Source: Candidatus Hydrogenedentota bacterium
Lineage (GTDB): Bacteria > Hydrogenedentota > Hydrogenedentia > Hydrogenedentales > SLHB01
Direction of reading: 5' to 3'
Length of the DNA stretch: 64,000 nt
NCBI GenBank assembly: GCA_013359265.1
Contig: JABWCD010000021.1
Span: forward strand, 42,645 to 106,644
Shown here: piece by piece, positions 34,719 through 44,791 of the stretch
How positions within the stretch are numbered: the stretch's first letter is position 1
How the letters are laid out: every line of letters begins with the position of its first letter
Translations under genes and position numbers: made by a program
Notes under the pieces: model-generated
Seen by the model: only the letters and a program-made list of their open reading frames with translations
Databases searched by the model: none
What the model was told of the DNA's origin: nothing

Positions 34719-36596
34719 ATGTTACGCCTCCTTCATGAGAAAAAGACAAGACCGTGCGGATTCCTCCTGACTGCGGTACTGTGCACAGGTTGCCTAACCC
34801 CAGTTACATTGAAGCAAGTGCAGCCGGACGCGGTGTTCCGCAAGATGCAGAGCAATGCGATCACTGCGGACGCGATGAGTTCGCATACGGCGCAAGTGCT
34901 TCGCCTGTATAATCTTACCGAAGTGTTCAAGGCCAACCCGGACCAGACCATGCGTGATTTGCGGGAGCGGGCCTGTGAGGGGCCCGATCGATACCTGCTA
35001 TTCAGCATGGCGGAATTAAGCTACCTGGTTGCGCGGGACCACGAGGCCAAGTCGCCCACCGAGGCGATTGGATACTTCATTTCCTCGGCGCGCTTCGCGT
35101 ACGCGTTTCTGTTCGATTCCAATCTCGGGGAGCGTCCGAACATCTACGATCCCCGTTTTCGCCTGGGGTGCGAGTTGTACAACCACTCGCTCGCGCGCGC
35201 GCTCCGGCTGATGGAAGCGAACCCGCCTGCCGAAGAGGCTGACGGAGCGATCCTTGTTCAGACGTGGGACGGCGCATTACGGATGCGGGTGGCGATGCAC
35301 GGGTTCCCGGAAGGCTACTCGGATTTCGCTGAGCTGATCCTCGCGGCGGATTACGAGGTTGAAGGCATCAACAACCAGTACCGCACCTACGGATTGGGCA
35401 TTCCGCTGATTGCCGTTGCGCGTACGGATCCCGACGATCCGAACCAGCCGCCGCGCGCAAGTTATCCGGCGACGGCCGTACTGCGGTTCAACCGGCTCGC
35501 CTGCGTGGACTATGACCAAACCCTCGAAGCCTCGCTCGATCTGTTCGACCCGCTGCACATCGACGACGTCGAGATCGACGGGACACACGCGCGACTCGAA
35601 TCCGATATGACGACGCCTCTGGGATACGTGCTTTCCGATCCCGACCTGCGGACCGATGCGTTTCTCGGGTTTCTGCGCGCGGAGCGTGCCGACGACCGCA
35701 CCGGGTTGTACATGATCGATCCGTACGATTCCGACAAGATACCGGTGGTATTGGTGCATGGCTTGGTGTCGAGTCCGCTGACTTGGGCGGAGATGCTGAA
35801 CGATCTGCGCGGCGACCCCGCGATCCGGGAAAAGTACCAGTTCTGGTTCTACCAGTATCCCACCGGGTACCCCTTCATCTACTCGGCGAGCCGGTTTCGC
35901 AAGGCGCTCGACGACGCGCGCGCGCAGTACGATCCGGCGGGGACCAGCGCGGCGTTCAACCAGATGGTGTTGATTGGTCACAGCATGGGCGGCCTGCTGT
36001 CGAAACTGATGGTGCAAGACAGCGGCGACGCCGTATGGAGCGCGTTCAGCAGGAAGCCGTTCGACGAACTCAGGATTTCCGAATCGGAGAAGTCGATGCT
36101 TGCCAACGTGTTCTTTTTCACGCCGCGGCCGTACGTGAAGCGCGTTGTGTTCATCGCGACGCCCCACGGCGGCAGCAACCTCAGCGACCTTGCGGTTGCA
36201 TCGCTCATTTCGCGTCTTGTCGCGGTACCGAAATTCTTGATATCCACCACGTTCGACGTGATGACGCTCGATCTCGATACGCCGGGCGACAAAATTACCA
36301 AGCGCGACTTTACGAGCGTGAAGAACCTCTCGCCCCAAAACCGGTTCATCCGCGCGACACGGCAGATTTCGATCGATCCCGCGGTGTCGTACCATTCGAT
36401 CATCGGCAACTTTCATGGCAAAGACATCGAGCACAGCAGCGACGGAGTTGTCCCATATTGGAGTTCGCACCTCGATGGCGCGGCCTCGGAGAAAGTGGTG
36501 GATTCGGGGCACTCGGCGCACTACCATCCGCTCGCCATATTGGAGGTGCGTCGGATACTCGAGGAGCACTTGGAGTCGACGCCGGTGTCCGAGTAA
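34719..36596 (+). CDS. Alpha/beta-hydrolase lipoprotein
   Basis: 625 residues. The lipobox LLTAVLCTGC puts the lipid-modified Cys at residue 25. The C-terminal half carries the hydrolase core: IPVVLVHGLVSSPLTW (oxyanion region), the nucleophile elbow GHSMGG with the catalytic Ser, IATPHGG, SDGVVPYWSSH and a late His in SAHYHPLAI. This is similar to lipase/esterase-type proteins with an Asp/His charge relay. Residues about 40-300 are of unknown type. The start has a weak ribosome site. The product is likely on the outer face of a membrane. Confidence 0.85.
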   Translation: MLRLLHEKKTRPCGFLLTAVLCTGCLTPVTLKQVQPDAVFRKMQSNAITADAMSSHTAQVLRLYNLTEVFKANPDQTMRDLRERACEGPDRYLLFSMAELSYLVARDHEAKSPTEAIGYFISSARFAYAFLFDSNLGERPNIYDPRFRLGCELYNHSLARALRLMEANPPAEEADGAILVQTWDGALRMRVAMHGFPEGYSDFAELILAADYEVEGINNQYRTYGLGIPLIAVARTDPDDPNQPPRASYPATAVLRFNRLACVDYDQTLEASLDLFDPLHIDDVEIDGTHARLESDMTTPLGYVLSDPDLRTDAFLGFLRAERADDRTGLYMIDPYDSDKIPVVLVHGLVSSPLTWAEMLNDLRGDPAIREKYQFWFYQYPTGYPFIYSASRFRKALDDARAQYDPAGTSAAFNQMVLIGHSMGGLLSKLMVQDSGDAVWSAFSRKPFDELRISESEKSMLANVFFFTPRPYVKRVVFIATPHGGSNLSDLAVASLISRLVAVPKFLISTTFDVMTLDLDTPGDKITKRDFTSVKNLSPQNRFIRATRQISIDPAVSYHSIIGNFHGKDIEHSSDGVVPYWSSHLDGAASEKVVDSGHSAHYHPLAILEVRRILEEHLESTPVSE

Positions 36597-36752
36597 CGGC
36601 CGGCCGGGATCATTGCTGACAACCGCGCGAAACGTGCGATCTCAACGCGGCATTTGCGGGCCATTCGTTGACACCATTCGGCGGGCTTGCTATCCTCGTC
36701 AACTAACATTTCAGCGGTGAATTGCGCGACCCCGCGCCCGACGAGGACCCCG

Positions 36753-38918
36753 ATGTACGAAGCGTATTACGGACTGCGAGAGAAGCCGTTTAATCTCACG
36801 CCAGACCCGAAATACCTGTATCTGAGCGAGAAGCACAAGGAAGCGTTTGCGCACCTGCTTTTCGGAATCAAGAACCGCAGCGGGTTCGTCATGGTTACGG
36901 GCGAAATAGGGACGGGCAAGACGACGATCTGCCGCACGCTGCTCGGCCAACTTGACGAAAACACCGAAGTCGCGTTCATTTTCAATCCGTATCTTTCGCC
37001 GGAGGAGCTGCTGCGCAAGATTAACGAAGACTTCGGCATTGCCACGACGGCGAGCACCACGCGCGGATTGATCGACGAGTTGAACGAGTATCTGCTCGAG
37101 CGCAACGCGCGCGGGAAGAATTGCGTGCTGGTGATCGACGAGGCGCAAAACCTCGCGCCGCCCGTGCTCGAACAAATCCGCCTGCTCTCGAACCTCGAGA
37201 CGGAAACGCAAAAACTGCTGCAAATCGTGCTGATTGGGCAGCCCGAGTTGATGCAGGTGCTCGGACTTCACGAGCTGCGGCAACTCAACCAGCGCATTAC
37301 GGCGCGGTACCACCTGCACCCGCTCAGCGCGGACGAGACGAAACAGTACATCGCGTACAGGATGCGCGTGGCAGGCGCGCGTCGGCGGATCTATTTCACC
37401 GCTTCCGCCATCAAGCGAATCTTCAAGATATCGGGCGGCACGCCGCGCGTTATCAACGCGCTGTGCGACCGTTCGCTACTCATCGGTTACACGAAAGAAA
37501 TCCGCGACATCGGCCCGGCCATCGCGCGGCAGGCGTGGAAGGAAGTCCGCGGCGAACAGCCCCGGCGCAGCATCTGGCCTCAGGTCCGCGCGTGGTTGCC
37601 GAACCCGGCCGTAATTACGGCGGGCATTGCGGTGCTGCTGTTGGCGGTCTTCCTGCGCGATCGCAGCGTGTTCGAGCCTGCACCGCCGCCGGCAGCGGCT
37701 GTACAGCCTACGGCCGCGGCGCAGACCAAGAATTCGAACATCGCGCGCGAGGTCGCGTTCGCGGCGCAGGTGCCTGTCGAGAAGGCCGTTCAGGCGGAGC
37801 CGCCTCCCGTGCCCCTGCCGACGGACACGACGTTCGCGGGGTTGGTCGATCGGCAGGACCCGACGGCAAGCCGTACCGCAGCGGTTCAAGCGATTCTGCG
37901 CGCGTGGAACCTAGCACTGTTGACGAACCTCCCCGCGAACGATTCGGTGGATGCGCTGACCGAATTTGCCGGCGCAAACCGGCTGACGACGGAAGTGATG
38001 AAACTTACGCTCGACCAGATCGAGGCGATTAACCTGCCGGCACTCATCAAGCTGCACGGGCGCAGCCGTTCGATCTGGGTCGCGGTGATCGGCGCGGAAG
38101 GGAACGATTTCAAGATCACGACGGCATCGAACGAGACCACGCTCGCGCCGCGAGACCTTATCAACGACTGCTACCTGAACGAAGCCATCATACTGTGGCG
38201 CGATCCGTATCCGGACACCGTCATTCTGAAAAACGGAATGAGTGGTGAAGACGTTCGCGTGCTGCAAGTGCAGTTGCGCACGCTGGGCCGGCTCGAACGC
38301 GCGCCGACCGGCACGTTCGACGAGGCGACCGCGGAAGCGATCCGGTCAATCCAGAAGGACGCGGGCCTGCGCGTCGACGGCGCGGCGGGGCGTCATACGC
38401 GCATGGTGCTGAGCAGTTGGCTGCCAGGGTTCAACACGCCGGGCTTGCGCGGGATGCCGTCGGTGCTTTTGCAGGACGCCGCGCGCGATGAGGCGCAGGC
38501 TGTTGCTCGGCCCGAGGCGGACACCGAGCAGAAGCCTGCCAAAGCGGAAAGCAAAAAGCCGGCGGAGAAAAAGCCTGAGGCGAAGGTTGCCAAGGTGCCT
38601 GGCACGTCGGGACCGTTGGACGCCGCGCCGAAACCCCAGGAATCGCCGGCCGGTCCGCCGGATGTGAAAGCGGAAGAGTTACCGAAGCCGTCGGAACAAT
38701 CGCCGCCGCCACCTGCCGAAGCGCCAGTCGCGCCTCCGGCACCGGCCCAGCCGACGGCTGAACCCGCGCCCGCCGAAAGTGCGCCCGCGAATCAGCCGAG
38801 CGCGCCCCCGGTGTCGACGCCGCCGACGGATGGCCAACCACCGGCTAACAATGCGGCCCCGGCATGGCCGGGCGGATTACCCCTCGTGCCCGCCGAACCG
38901 GATGCGGCGTCGCCATGA
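36753..38918 (+). CDS. ExeA-like AAA ATPase with peptidoglycan-binding domain
   Basis: 721 residues. AAA domain with Walker A GEIGTGKT at 50-57 and Walker B CVLVIDEAQN near 126-135; then a single membrane segment near 288-303; a PG_binding_1 domain (NGMSGEDVRVLQVQLRTLG ... GLRVDGAAG) near 495-550; and a long Pro/Ala-rich tail. This is the ExeA/GspA architecture, used with GspB to assemble secretins across peptidoglycan. ATG 36753 is set by GAGGA and the MYEAYYGLREKPF start. It overlaps GspB by an ATGA. Other T2SS genes are not in the window. Confidence 0.9.
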   Translation: MYEAYYGLREKPFNLTPDPKYLYLSEKHKEAFAHLLFGIKNRSGFVMVTGEIGTGKTTICRTLLGQLDENTEVAFIFNPYLSPEELLRKINEDFGIATTASTTRGLIDELNEYLLERNARGKNCVLVIDEAQNLAPPVLEQIRLLSNLETETQKLLQIVLIGQPELMQVLGLHELRQLNQRITARYHLHPLSADETKQYIAYRMRVAGARRRIYFTASAIKRIFKISGGTPRVINALCDRSLLIGYTKEIRDIGPAIARQAWKEVRGEQPRRSIWPQVRAWLPNPAVITAGIAVLLLAVFLRDRSVFEPAPPPAAAVQPTAAAQTKNSNIAREVAFAAQVPVEKAVQAEPPPVPLPTDTTFAGLVDRQDPTASRTAAVQAILRAWNLALLTNLPANDSVDALTEFAGANRLTTEVMKLTLDQIEAINLPALIKLHGRSRSIWVAVIGAEGNDFKITTASNETTLAPRDLINDCYLNEAIILWRDPYPDTVILKNGMSGEDVRVLQVQLRTLGRLERAPTGTFDEATAEAIRSIQKDAGLRVDGAAGRHTRMVLSSWLPGFNTPGLRGMPSVLLQDAARDEAQAVARPEADTEQKPAKAESKKPAEKKPEAKVAKVPGTSGPLDAAPKPQESPAGPPDVKAEELPKPSEQSPPPPAEAPVAPPAPAQPTAEPAPAESAPANQPSAPPVSTPPTDGQPPANNAAPAWPGGLPLVPAEPDAASP

Positions 38919-39706
38919 GCTCGATACTCGATGCGCTGCGCAAGCTCGAGCAGGAGAAAGCGGTCCGGGAACAAGCCGCGCCGACTACGCCTCTGCAGGA
39001 GTTGACGCTCGAACCCGAACTTGAGTTGGGCCGGGAGCGCGCGGGTGCGTCGTCGATTGTCCGAATGGGATTCCTCGTCGTGGTTGGTGTGGCGGTATTG
39101 GGTGGAATCGGCGCAGGGTTGTTCGCCGGAGCGTCGATATTCCTGCGGCGCGAAGCGCCCGTCGGGCAGGTAGCGGCCAAGGCGCCGGTCGAGGCGGCGG
39201 CAGTGACCACGACGGTCAAACCGGTAGACGTCGCGCCGGTCGCAGACGACGCGGAGCCTGAGAAGCAGGTACCCGTGAAGGTCGCGAGCGCTGCCGTGCC
39301 GAAGCCCACGCCTACAAAGAAAGCGGATGTTGCCCCGAAGCCCGCCGCGCCCGCACCGGCGCCGGCCAAACCCGCGCCGCCGGTGCAACCGGCGCAAACG
39401 ACCGTCGCCGCGACCGTGACGCCGTCCAACGCGGAAGGAACCGCTAAGGCCGACATCGAAACGGACGTCGAGAAGCTTCCGATTCTCTCGGAATCCGTGC
39501 GCGTGCGCCTCGGCCTGCCCGCGCTGAAGATCAACATAGTGGGGATTCCCAATAATCGCAATCCGCGCGCGTCTGCGCTGATCAACATGCAAAAGGTTTA
39601 CGTCGGCGAGAACATTCCGGGGACTAGCGCGCGGCTAATGGACGTTAGCCTGCGTGGCGTGGCCTTGGATATCAACGGCCAGCGCTACTTTCTGTCGCGC
39701 CGGTAA
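38915..39706 (+). CDS. GspB-like general secretion protein B
   Basis: 263 residues. N-terminal SSILDALRKLEQEKA is the GspB hallmark. A membrane segment follows at about 51-76, then a Pro/Ala/Lys-rich linker, then a C-terminal domain ending with the typical RGVALDINGQRYFL motif. Together with ExeA it forms a complex that pilots the secretin. ATGA overlap with the ExeA gene is consistent with stoichiometric expression. Confidence 0.88.
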   Translation: MSSILDALRKLEQEKAVREQAAPTTPLQELTLEPELELGRERAGASSIVRMGFLVVVGVAVLGGIGAGLFAGASIFLRREAPVGQVAAKAPVEAAAVTTTVKPVDVAPVADDAEPEKQVPVKVASAAVPKPTPTKKADVAPKPAAPAPAPAKPAPPVQPAQTTVAATVTPSNAEGTAKADIETDVEKLPILSESVRVRLGLPALKINIVGIPNNRNPRASALINMQKVYVGENIPGTSARLMDVSLRGVALDINGQRYFLSRR

Positions 39707-39733
39707 CCCTCCCCCACCAGCAAGGAGCCGGTT

Positions 39734-40165
39734 ATGCCGATCTGGAACGCGAAGCATTCCCTGGCGCAGTTGAACGCGATGGCCGTGGACACGATTCACG
39801 AGCCGCTTGGCATTCAGTTCATCGAGATCGGCGATGACTACGTGCGCGCGACGATGCCCGTTGACAAGCGAACGTATCAGCCCGCGGGGTTGCTGCACGG
39901 TGGTGCGAGCGTCGTACTGGCGGAATCCTTGGGCAGTATGGCGTCGTACATGGTGGTCGACGCGACGAAGGTGCGCTGTGTGGGGATCGAGGTGAATGCG
40001 AACCACATTCGGTCCGCCACGAGCGGGACCGTGACCGGCACGGTGCGGCCGATCCATATCGGCAAATCCACGCACGTGTGGGAGATTCGCATTGCGGACG
40101 AGGCGGAAAAACTGGTGTGCGTGTGCCGGTTGACAACGGCGGTCTTGCCGGTTGCGGCAGGGTGA
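39734..40165 (+). CDS. Hotdog-fold thioesterase (PaaI/MenI-like)
   Basis: 143 residues. LGIQFIEIGDDYVRATMPV, GLLHGGASVVLAESLGSMASY and a later strand GTVTGTVRPIHIG match the PaaI/YdiI/MenI group, where the HGG and Glu are near the active site. Members cleave acyl-CoA thioesters such as 1,4-dihydroxy-2-naphthoyl-CoA. The exact substrate is not shown. Ribosome site AAGGAGCC precedes ATG 39734. Confidence 0.88.
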   Translation: MPIWNAKHSLAQLNAMAVDTIHEPLGIQFIEIGDDYVRATMPVDKRTYQPAGLLHGGASVVLAESLGSMASYMVVDATKVRCVGIEVNANHIRSATSGTVTGTVRPIHIGKSTHVWEIRIADEAEKLVCVCRLTTAVLPVAAG

Positions 40166-40197
40166 AGGATGAAAAAGACCCAAGCGACGTAAACGCG

Positions 40198-41220
40198 CTA
40201 TGGCTTTGGCACAAACTTCTGCAGCCGCTTGCCGATGATGTCGCCGAGGTAAACGTTGCCCTTCGCGTCTACGGCGATGCAGTGGACCCAGTTCAACTCG
40301 CCCGGTTTCTCTTTGCCGTCCTCGGCCTTCGGAAACGAAAACAACTGCAACAGTTTTCCTTCGGTGTTGAACTTCATGATGAGCTGATCGCGAGGCGGAC
40401 ACCCCAATGGCGCGGTGGGATACTTTTTGTCGCGCTCTCTCCACGACATGGGCGACGAGCCGCAGACCCACAACTCGTCGTTCGGTGTAACCCAGAATCC
40501 CCACGGCACGACGATATTCTTCCACGAATCGACGAGTTCGCCGCTCGTATTGAAAACTTGCACGCGGACGTTGTTGCGATCGGCGACGTAGATGCGGTCT
40601 TTCGAGTCGATGGCGATCGCGTGCGGGATGCTGAACATCCCGTCTTCGCTGCCCATCGATCCCCACGCCTTGACGAACTTGCCGCCTTTCGTCAGATGCA
40701 CGATGCGTTGGTTGCCGTAGCCGTCTGACACGAAGATGTCGCCATTCGACGCGAACGCCATATCAGTGGGCATGTAGAAGTGTTGGCCGTCTTCAGCGGC
40801 TTCGTTCGGCGTGCCGAGCGTCATGAGCAGCGCGCCGGCCGGTGTGTATTTGCGGATCGTGTGCTCCTTAATGTCGGAGGTCCACACATTGCCGTCGCGG
40901 TCGATTTTGATATGGTGCGCGCCCGTGTTGACGCCCCAACTGCGCAGTAGTTTTCCGTCCGGTGCATAGACCTGGACAGAAGGCGTGCTGCGCGTGTGGA
41001 GATAGACGTTGTCGTCCTTGTCCACTGCAACGCCAGGCACCGCCGCCCATGTGAAGTCCGCGGGCTTGTTCGGCCACGCGGCATCGACCTGATACCAGAT
41101 CGAACTATCGACTTTGGGATATACAGGCGGAGGCGGCGCCTTCTTTTCCTGCGCGGATGCGCGCGGTGTCGAAACGAGCAGACACAGAAGAAACGCGATC
41201 GAGGGCAGTATCGTTTTCAT
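40198..41220 (-). CDS. Secreted NHL-repeat beta-propeller protein
   Basis: 340 residues with a signal peptide (MKTILPSIAFLLCLLVSTPRASA). Repeats such as VAVDKDDNVYLHTRS, IKIDRDGNVWTSD, MAFASNGDIFVSDGYGN, IAIDSKDRIYVADRNN and IAVDAKGNVYLGDI show a six-bladed NHL propeller. Similar proteins include peptidyl-alpha-hydroxyglycine lyase-like folds, but no catalytic role can be inferred. It ends 33 bp from the thioesterase stop (convergent). Confidence 0.85.
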   Translation of the reverse strand: MKTILPSIAFLLCLLVSTPRASAQEKKAPPPPVYPKVDSSIWYQVDAAWPNKPADFTWAAVPGVAVDKDDNVYLHTRSTPSVQVYAPDGKLLRSWGVNTGAHHIKIDRDGNVWTSDIKEHTIRKYTPAGALLMTLGTPNEAAEDGQHFYMPTDMAFASNGDIFVSDGYGNQRIVHLTKGGKFVKAWGSMGSEDGMFSIPHAIAIDSKDRIYVADRNNVRVQVFNTSGELVDSWKNIVVPWGFWVTPNDELWVCGSSPMSWRERDKKYPTAPLGCPPRDQLIMKFNTEGKLLQLFSFPKAEDGKEKPGELNWVHCIAVDAKGNVYLGDIIGKRLQKFVPKP

Positions 41221-41324
41221 GGGACAGGATGATAGCCGCGACTCGGGGCCGCTTCAATGAGTCGGCGCGGCGGCCGCGATGTTCTCACTTGCGATTCGCG
41301 AGCCATTCGCACACTGTATGTTCC

Positions 41325-41921
41325 GTGAACGCGAGAATCCAAACACCGCTCGATGCGCTGTTACGCGACGTGCGGGCATGCCGCCTGTGCGAAGCCGAAT
41401 TGCCGCTGGGGCCAAAGCCCGTGCTGCGCGCCTCGGCCACAGCGCGTATTCTGATTGTGGGGCAAGCGCCGGGGACGCGCGTGCACGAGACGGGCATTCC
41501 GTGGAACGACCCGAGCGGCGACCGGTTGCGGATGTGGATGAACGTGGATCGCAATACGTTCTACGACGAAACGCGCATCGCGATAATCCCCATGGGGTAC
41601 TGTTATCCGGGACGGAACACGCGCGGCGGAGATTTGCCGCCGCGGCCGGAGTGCGCGCGGCATTGGCTTCCGAGATTGCTCGCGCTATTGCCGAAGATTG
41701 AATTTACGATCCTTGCGGGACAGTACGCGCAGCGGCACTATCTTGGGGATCGAATCAAGAACTCGCTGAGGGAAACGGTATACAATTGGCGCGAATACCA
41801 TCCGAGATACTTGCCAATACCGCATCCGTCGCCACGCAATACCAATTGGCTCAAGAACAATCCGTGGTTCGAAAAGGACGTCATTCCCGCGCTGCGAAAG
41901 CGGGTGAAAAAGTTGCTGTAA
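41325..41921 (+). CDS. Uracil-DNA glycosylase family protein
   Basis: 198 residues of the COG1573 type. The motif VGQAPGTRVHETGIPWNDPSGDRL contains the active-site-like loop, and HPSPRNTNWLKNNPWF is the second conserved motif near the C-terminus. The N-terminal cysteines (CRLCE) resemble the Fe-S type, but only part of a four-Cys set is visible. GTG at 41325 is preferred, as upstream codons are not family-like. It would remove uracil or deaminated bases. Confidence 0.88.
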   Translation: MNARIQTPLDALLRDVRACRLCEAELPLGPKPVLRASATARILIVGQAPGTRVHETGIPWNDPSGDRLRMWMNVDRNTFYDETRIAIIPMGYCYPGRNTRGGDLPPRPECARHWLPRLLALLPKIEFTILAGQYAQRHYLGDRIKNSLRETVYNWREYHPRYLPIPHPSPRNTNWLKNNPWFEKDVIPALRKRVKKLL

Positions 41922-42004
41922 CGCAAGTTAACGCAATGCGCATGTGGGTGGGGCCAGGCTACGTCCGGACGGACGTCCGGCTCGGACGGAGCCTCGCCCC
42001 ACCC

Positions 42005-42070
42005 GCGCCCCACTCTCGCCCCGCCCGCGCCCCACTCTCGCCCCGCCCGCGTCCCACTCTCGCCCCACCT
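42005..42070. repeat. Three 22-bp tandem repeats
   Basis: GCGCCCCACTCTCGCCCCGCCC occurs at 42005-42026 and 42027-42048, and with three changes at 42049-42070. It fills most of the gap between the glycosylase and aspS stops (convergent genes). No gene or terminator is visible here. Confidence 0.85.
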
Positions 42071-42078
42071 GCTTTCTG

Positions 42079-43854
42079 CTAGGCCTTCGGCGGTAGCTTA
42101 ATCTCGATGCTGAGTTCTTTGAGTTGTTTGGGCGTGACGGTGTTTGGCGCGCCCATGAGCAGGTCCTGCGCCTTCTGATTGAGCGGAAATGCGATGACTT
42201 CGCGGATGTTGGGCTCGTCGGCGAGGAGCATGACGATGCGGTCGAACCCGGGCGCGATGCCGCCGTGCGGGGGCGCGCCGTAGTGGAAGGCGTTCCACAA
42301 GGCGGGGAACTTCGATTTCACGACGTCCTCGGTGTAGCCGGCGATTTCAAAGGCCTTGAGCATGATGTCGGGCCGGTGGTTGCGGATCGCGCCGGACGAC
42401 AGCTCGATACCGTTGCACACAACGTCGTACTGAAACGCGAGCACGTCCAGCGGGTCCTTCGTCGTGAGCGCTTCCATGCCGCCCTGCGGCATCGAGAACG
42501 GGTTGTGCGAGAAATCGATCTTCTTGTCGTCCTCGTTCCACTCGAACATCGGGAAGTCCACGATCCAGCAGAATGCCGCGATGTTCTTGTCGATCATGCC
42601 GAGCGCATTGCCGAGGTAGACGCGGACCTTGCCCATGAGTGCATTCGTTTCGGCGCGGTTGCCCGCGCCGAAGAACAGGGCATCGCCCTCTTCCGCGCCG
42701 GTGCGCTTGACGAGTTCGGCGCGTTCGGTCTCGCTGAGGAACTTTACGATCGGGCCTTTCATCTCGCCGTCGCGCAGCGCGATCCAGGCGAGGCCTTTCG
42801 CGCCTTCTCCTTTCGCGAACGTTTCGGCATCGTCGAAAAACTTGCGCGGTTGTGTGGCGACGCCTTTCGCGCAAATGACTTTGATTGCGCCGCCGGACTT
42901 CATCGCGTTGCTGAACACCTTCAATTCGCATGCGCCGAAGATGTCGGTGCAATCGGCCATTTCGAGGCCAAAGCGGATGTCGGGTTTGTCCGTGCCGTAC
43001 TTCTCGATCGATTCGCGGAACGGAATGCGCGGGAATCTTTCGGATGGAATGGTCTTGTTCGACAGTTCTTTGAATACGCGCACGAGCATCAACTCGACTT
43101 CGCGGAACACGTCATCCTGCGTGACGAAGGACATCTCCATATCGATCTGATAGAACTCGCCGGGGCTGCGGTCCGCGCGCGAATCCTCATCGCGGAAACA
43201 CGGTGCAATTTGGAAGTAGCGGTCGAATCCGCTGATCATCAGCAACTGCTTGAACTGCTGCGGCGCCTGCGGCAGCGCGTAGAAGTGGCCGGGGTAGACG
43301 CGGCTGGGTACGAGGTAGTCGCGCGCGCCTTCCGGCGAGGAACTCGTGAGAATCGGCGTGTGGTATTCGGTGAACCCGCGCGAGGTCAGGTGCGCGCGCA
43401 CGAGTTGCGCGGTCTTCGAGCGCAAAAGAATATTCGAGTGCAGACGTTCGCGGCGCAGATCGAGAAAGCGGTACGCGAGGCGCGTTTCTTCCGGGCAGTC
43501 GAGGTCTTGGTTGACGGGAAACGGAATTTGTTCCGAGGCCGATTCGACGGCGAACGCGTCGGCGACGACTTCGATTTGGCCCGTCGCGAGGTTCGCATTA
43601 ACGGTTTCGGGGGTGCGTACCACGACGTTGCCGGAAATGACGACGACACTTTCCTGACGCACGTTTTCGGCGGCGGCGAAGAATTCCTTGTCCGGGTTGA
43701 CGACGATCTGGGTGATGCCGTAGTGATCGCGGAGATCGATAAAGATTACGCCGCCATGATCGCGCTTGCGATGGACCCAGCCCGCCAGGCGAACGGTCTC
43801 GCCGGCGTGTTCGAGGCGGAGTTCACCGCAGGTGCGCGTACGAAAGGGATGCAT
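42079..43854 (-). CDS. aspS: Aspartyl-tRNA synthetase
   Basis: 591 residues, normal bacterial length. An N-terminal OB-fold anticodon domain ([18 protein letters not shown]), the class II motif 2 region ([22 protein letters not shown]) and motif 3 ([19 protein letters not shown]) are clear, with the GAD insertion between. The His in the RDHGG loop (E. coli has RDLGS) is a marker of non-discriminating AspRS, which also charges tRNA-Asn with Asp. That would require a GatCAB amidotransferase elsewhere. Prediction from family knowledge only. Confidence 0.97.
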   Translation of the reverse strand: MHPFRTRTCGELRLEHAGETVRLAGWVHRKRDHGGVIFIDLRDHYGITQIVVNPDKEFFAAAENVRQESVVVISGNVVVRTPETVNANLATGQIEVVADAFAVESASEQIPFPVNQDLDCPEETRLAYRFLDLRRERLHSNILLRSKTAQLVRAHLTSRGFTEYHTPILTSSSPEGARDYLVPSRVYPGHFYALPQAPQQFKQLLMISGFDRYFQIAPCFRDEDSRADRSPGEFYQIDMEMSFVTQDDVFREVELMLVRVFKELSNKTIPSERFPRIPFRESIEKYGTDKPDIRFGLEMADCTDIFGACELKVFSNAMKSGGAIKVICAKGVATQPRKFFDDAETFAKGEGAKGLAWIALRDGEMKGPIVKFLSETERAELVKRTGAEEGDALFFGAGNRAETNALMGKVRVYLGNALGMIDKNIAAFCWIVDFPMFEWNEDDKKIDFSHNPFSMPQGGMEALTTKDPLDVLAFQYDVVCNGIELSSGAIRNHRPDIMLKAFEIAGYTEDVVKSKFPALWNAFHYGAPPHGGIAPGFDRIVMLLADEPNIREVIAFPLNQKAQDLLMGAPNTVTPKQLKELSIEIKLPPKA

Positions 43855-43998
43855 AAACCAAATACTCCCGGCTAGTTAAACCGGCTAGCCTACCGTTCGA
43901 TGGGCAAGTTGTCAAATGAGCGATCGGGATTTCCTGTCGGGACGTCGGCACGGTGCGAATCGGCGCACGGCGATTTCGGGAGGCGCAGGCGCGGGCGC

Positions 43999-44670
43999 TC
44001 AGTTCTCGAAAGCAATCTCCCCGAACTTATCCGGTTGGTGGAAATTGAGTTTCTCGCCAACGGGCGACCACGCGGCCCAGTGCGGGTGGGAATTGTTCTC
44101 GGCGCATTTATAGAAGTTGCCGCGCCAGGTTTGGCCGGCAACGTTGTCGAGGGGGCCGACGTAATTCTCGAAGATTGCGAACGGCACGTAGTACTCGATG
44201 CGCCATTCCTTTGCGTCGGCGATTTCGGGGTCGACTTTCTCCGGCATCGAATGATAAGTCTCGATGCGTGACGCGAGTTCCCACGGCACGCGCTCGGATT
44301 CCTTCTTGCCGTCCGGCTGCGTTTCTGCGTATCCGAGGAGAAACGTGCCGCCGCAGTTCATTTCGAGGTTGAAGTAGCCCTTGTCCGCGCGCGGCTGTAC
44401 GAAAAACTCCGCGCACGCGTCTTCCCACACCTTGCCGTTGTATTCCGTCGCGATGCTGCGAATGTACCGGTCCTTCACGCGGAAAACGATGTGGAGGCCT
44501 TCCGCGCTGTACAGCGCGCGTGCATGCGTTTCCGGACGGTGATCGCTGCTCATCGGATGAAACCAGTCGATCGCCGCGGTATCCGCCTTGGACCAGATCG
44601 CGCTGTCCCAGTCTCCGTCGAGGTGCGGTCGGGCGGCGGTCGCACGAATGGTGTATCGCTTGGTCGGCAT
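43999..44670 (-). CDS. CBM9-like carbohydrate-binding protein
   Basis: 223 residues. The pattern (HLDGDWDSAIWSKAD, ARALYSAEGLHIVFRVKDRYI, and EFFVQPRADKGYFNLEMNCGG) matches the CBM9-like family of sugar-binding beta-sandwich domains. No signal peptide is seen with the chosen start, ATG 44670 after GGAG. The frame opens further upstream, but that region is low-complexity. It probably binds a carbohydrate or uronate-like ligand. Confidence 0.8.
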   Translation of the reverse strand: MPTKRYTIRATAARPHLDGDWDSAIWSKADTAAIDWFHPMSSDHRPETHARALYSAEGLHIVFRVKDRYIRSIATEYNGKVWEDACAEFFVQPRADKGYFNLEMNCGGTFLLGYAETQPDGKKESERVPWELASRIETYHSMPEKVDPEIADAKEWRIEYYVPFAIFENYVGPLDNVAGQTWRGNFYKCAENNSHPHWAAWSPVGEKLNFHQPDKFGEIAFEN

Positions 44671-44746
44671 TGGTGAAGCTCCTGCGCGGTGGTTTGGGTA
44701 ATGGTAAGCGCGCGGCGGGCGGGGTGCAACGTGGCGGGGAGGGAAG

Positions 44747-44791
44747 ATTGGGACCAATGGGAGCTATGAGTGCAATGAGACTAATGGCGAC
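44747..44791. repeat. 9-bp tandem repeat, locus 2
   Basis: Five 9-mers: ATTGGGACC, AATGGGAGC, TATGAGTGC, AATGAGACT, AATGGCGAC. It is a diverged copy of the pattern at 25082-25117. Located upstream of the CBM9-like gene. Confidence 0.65.
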
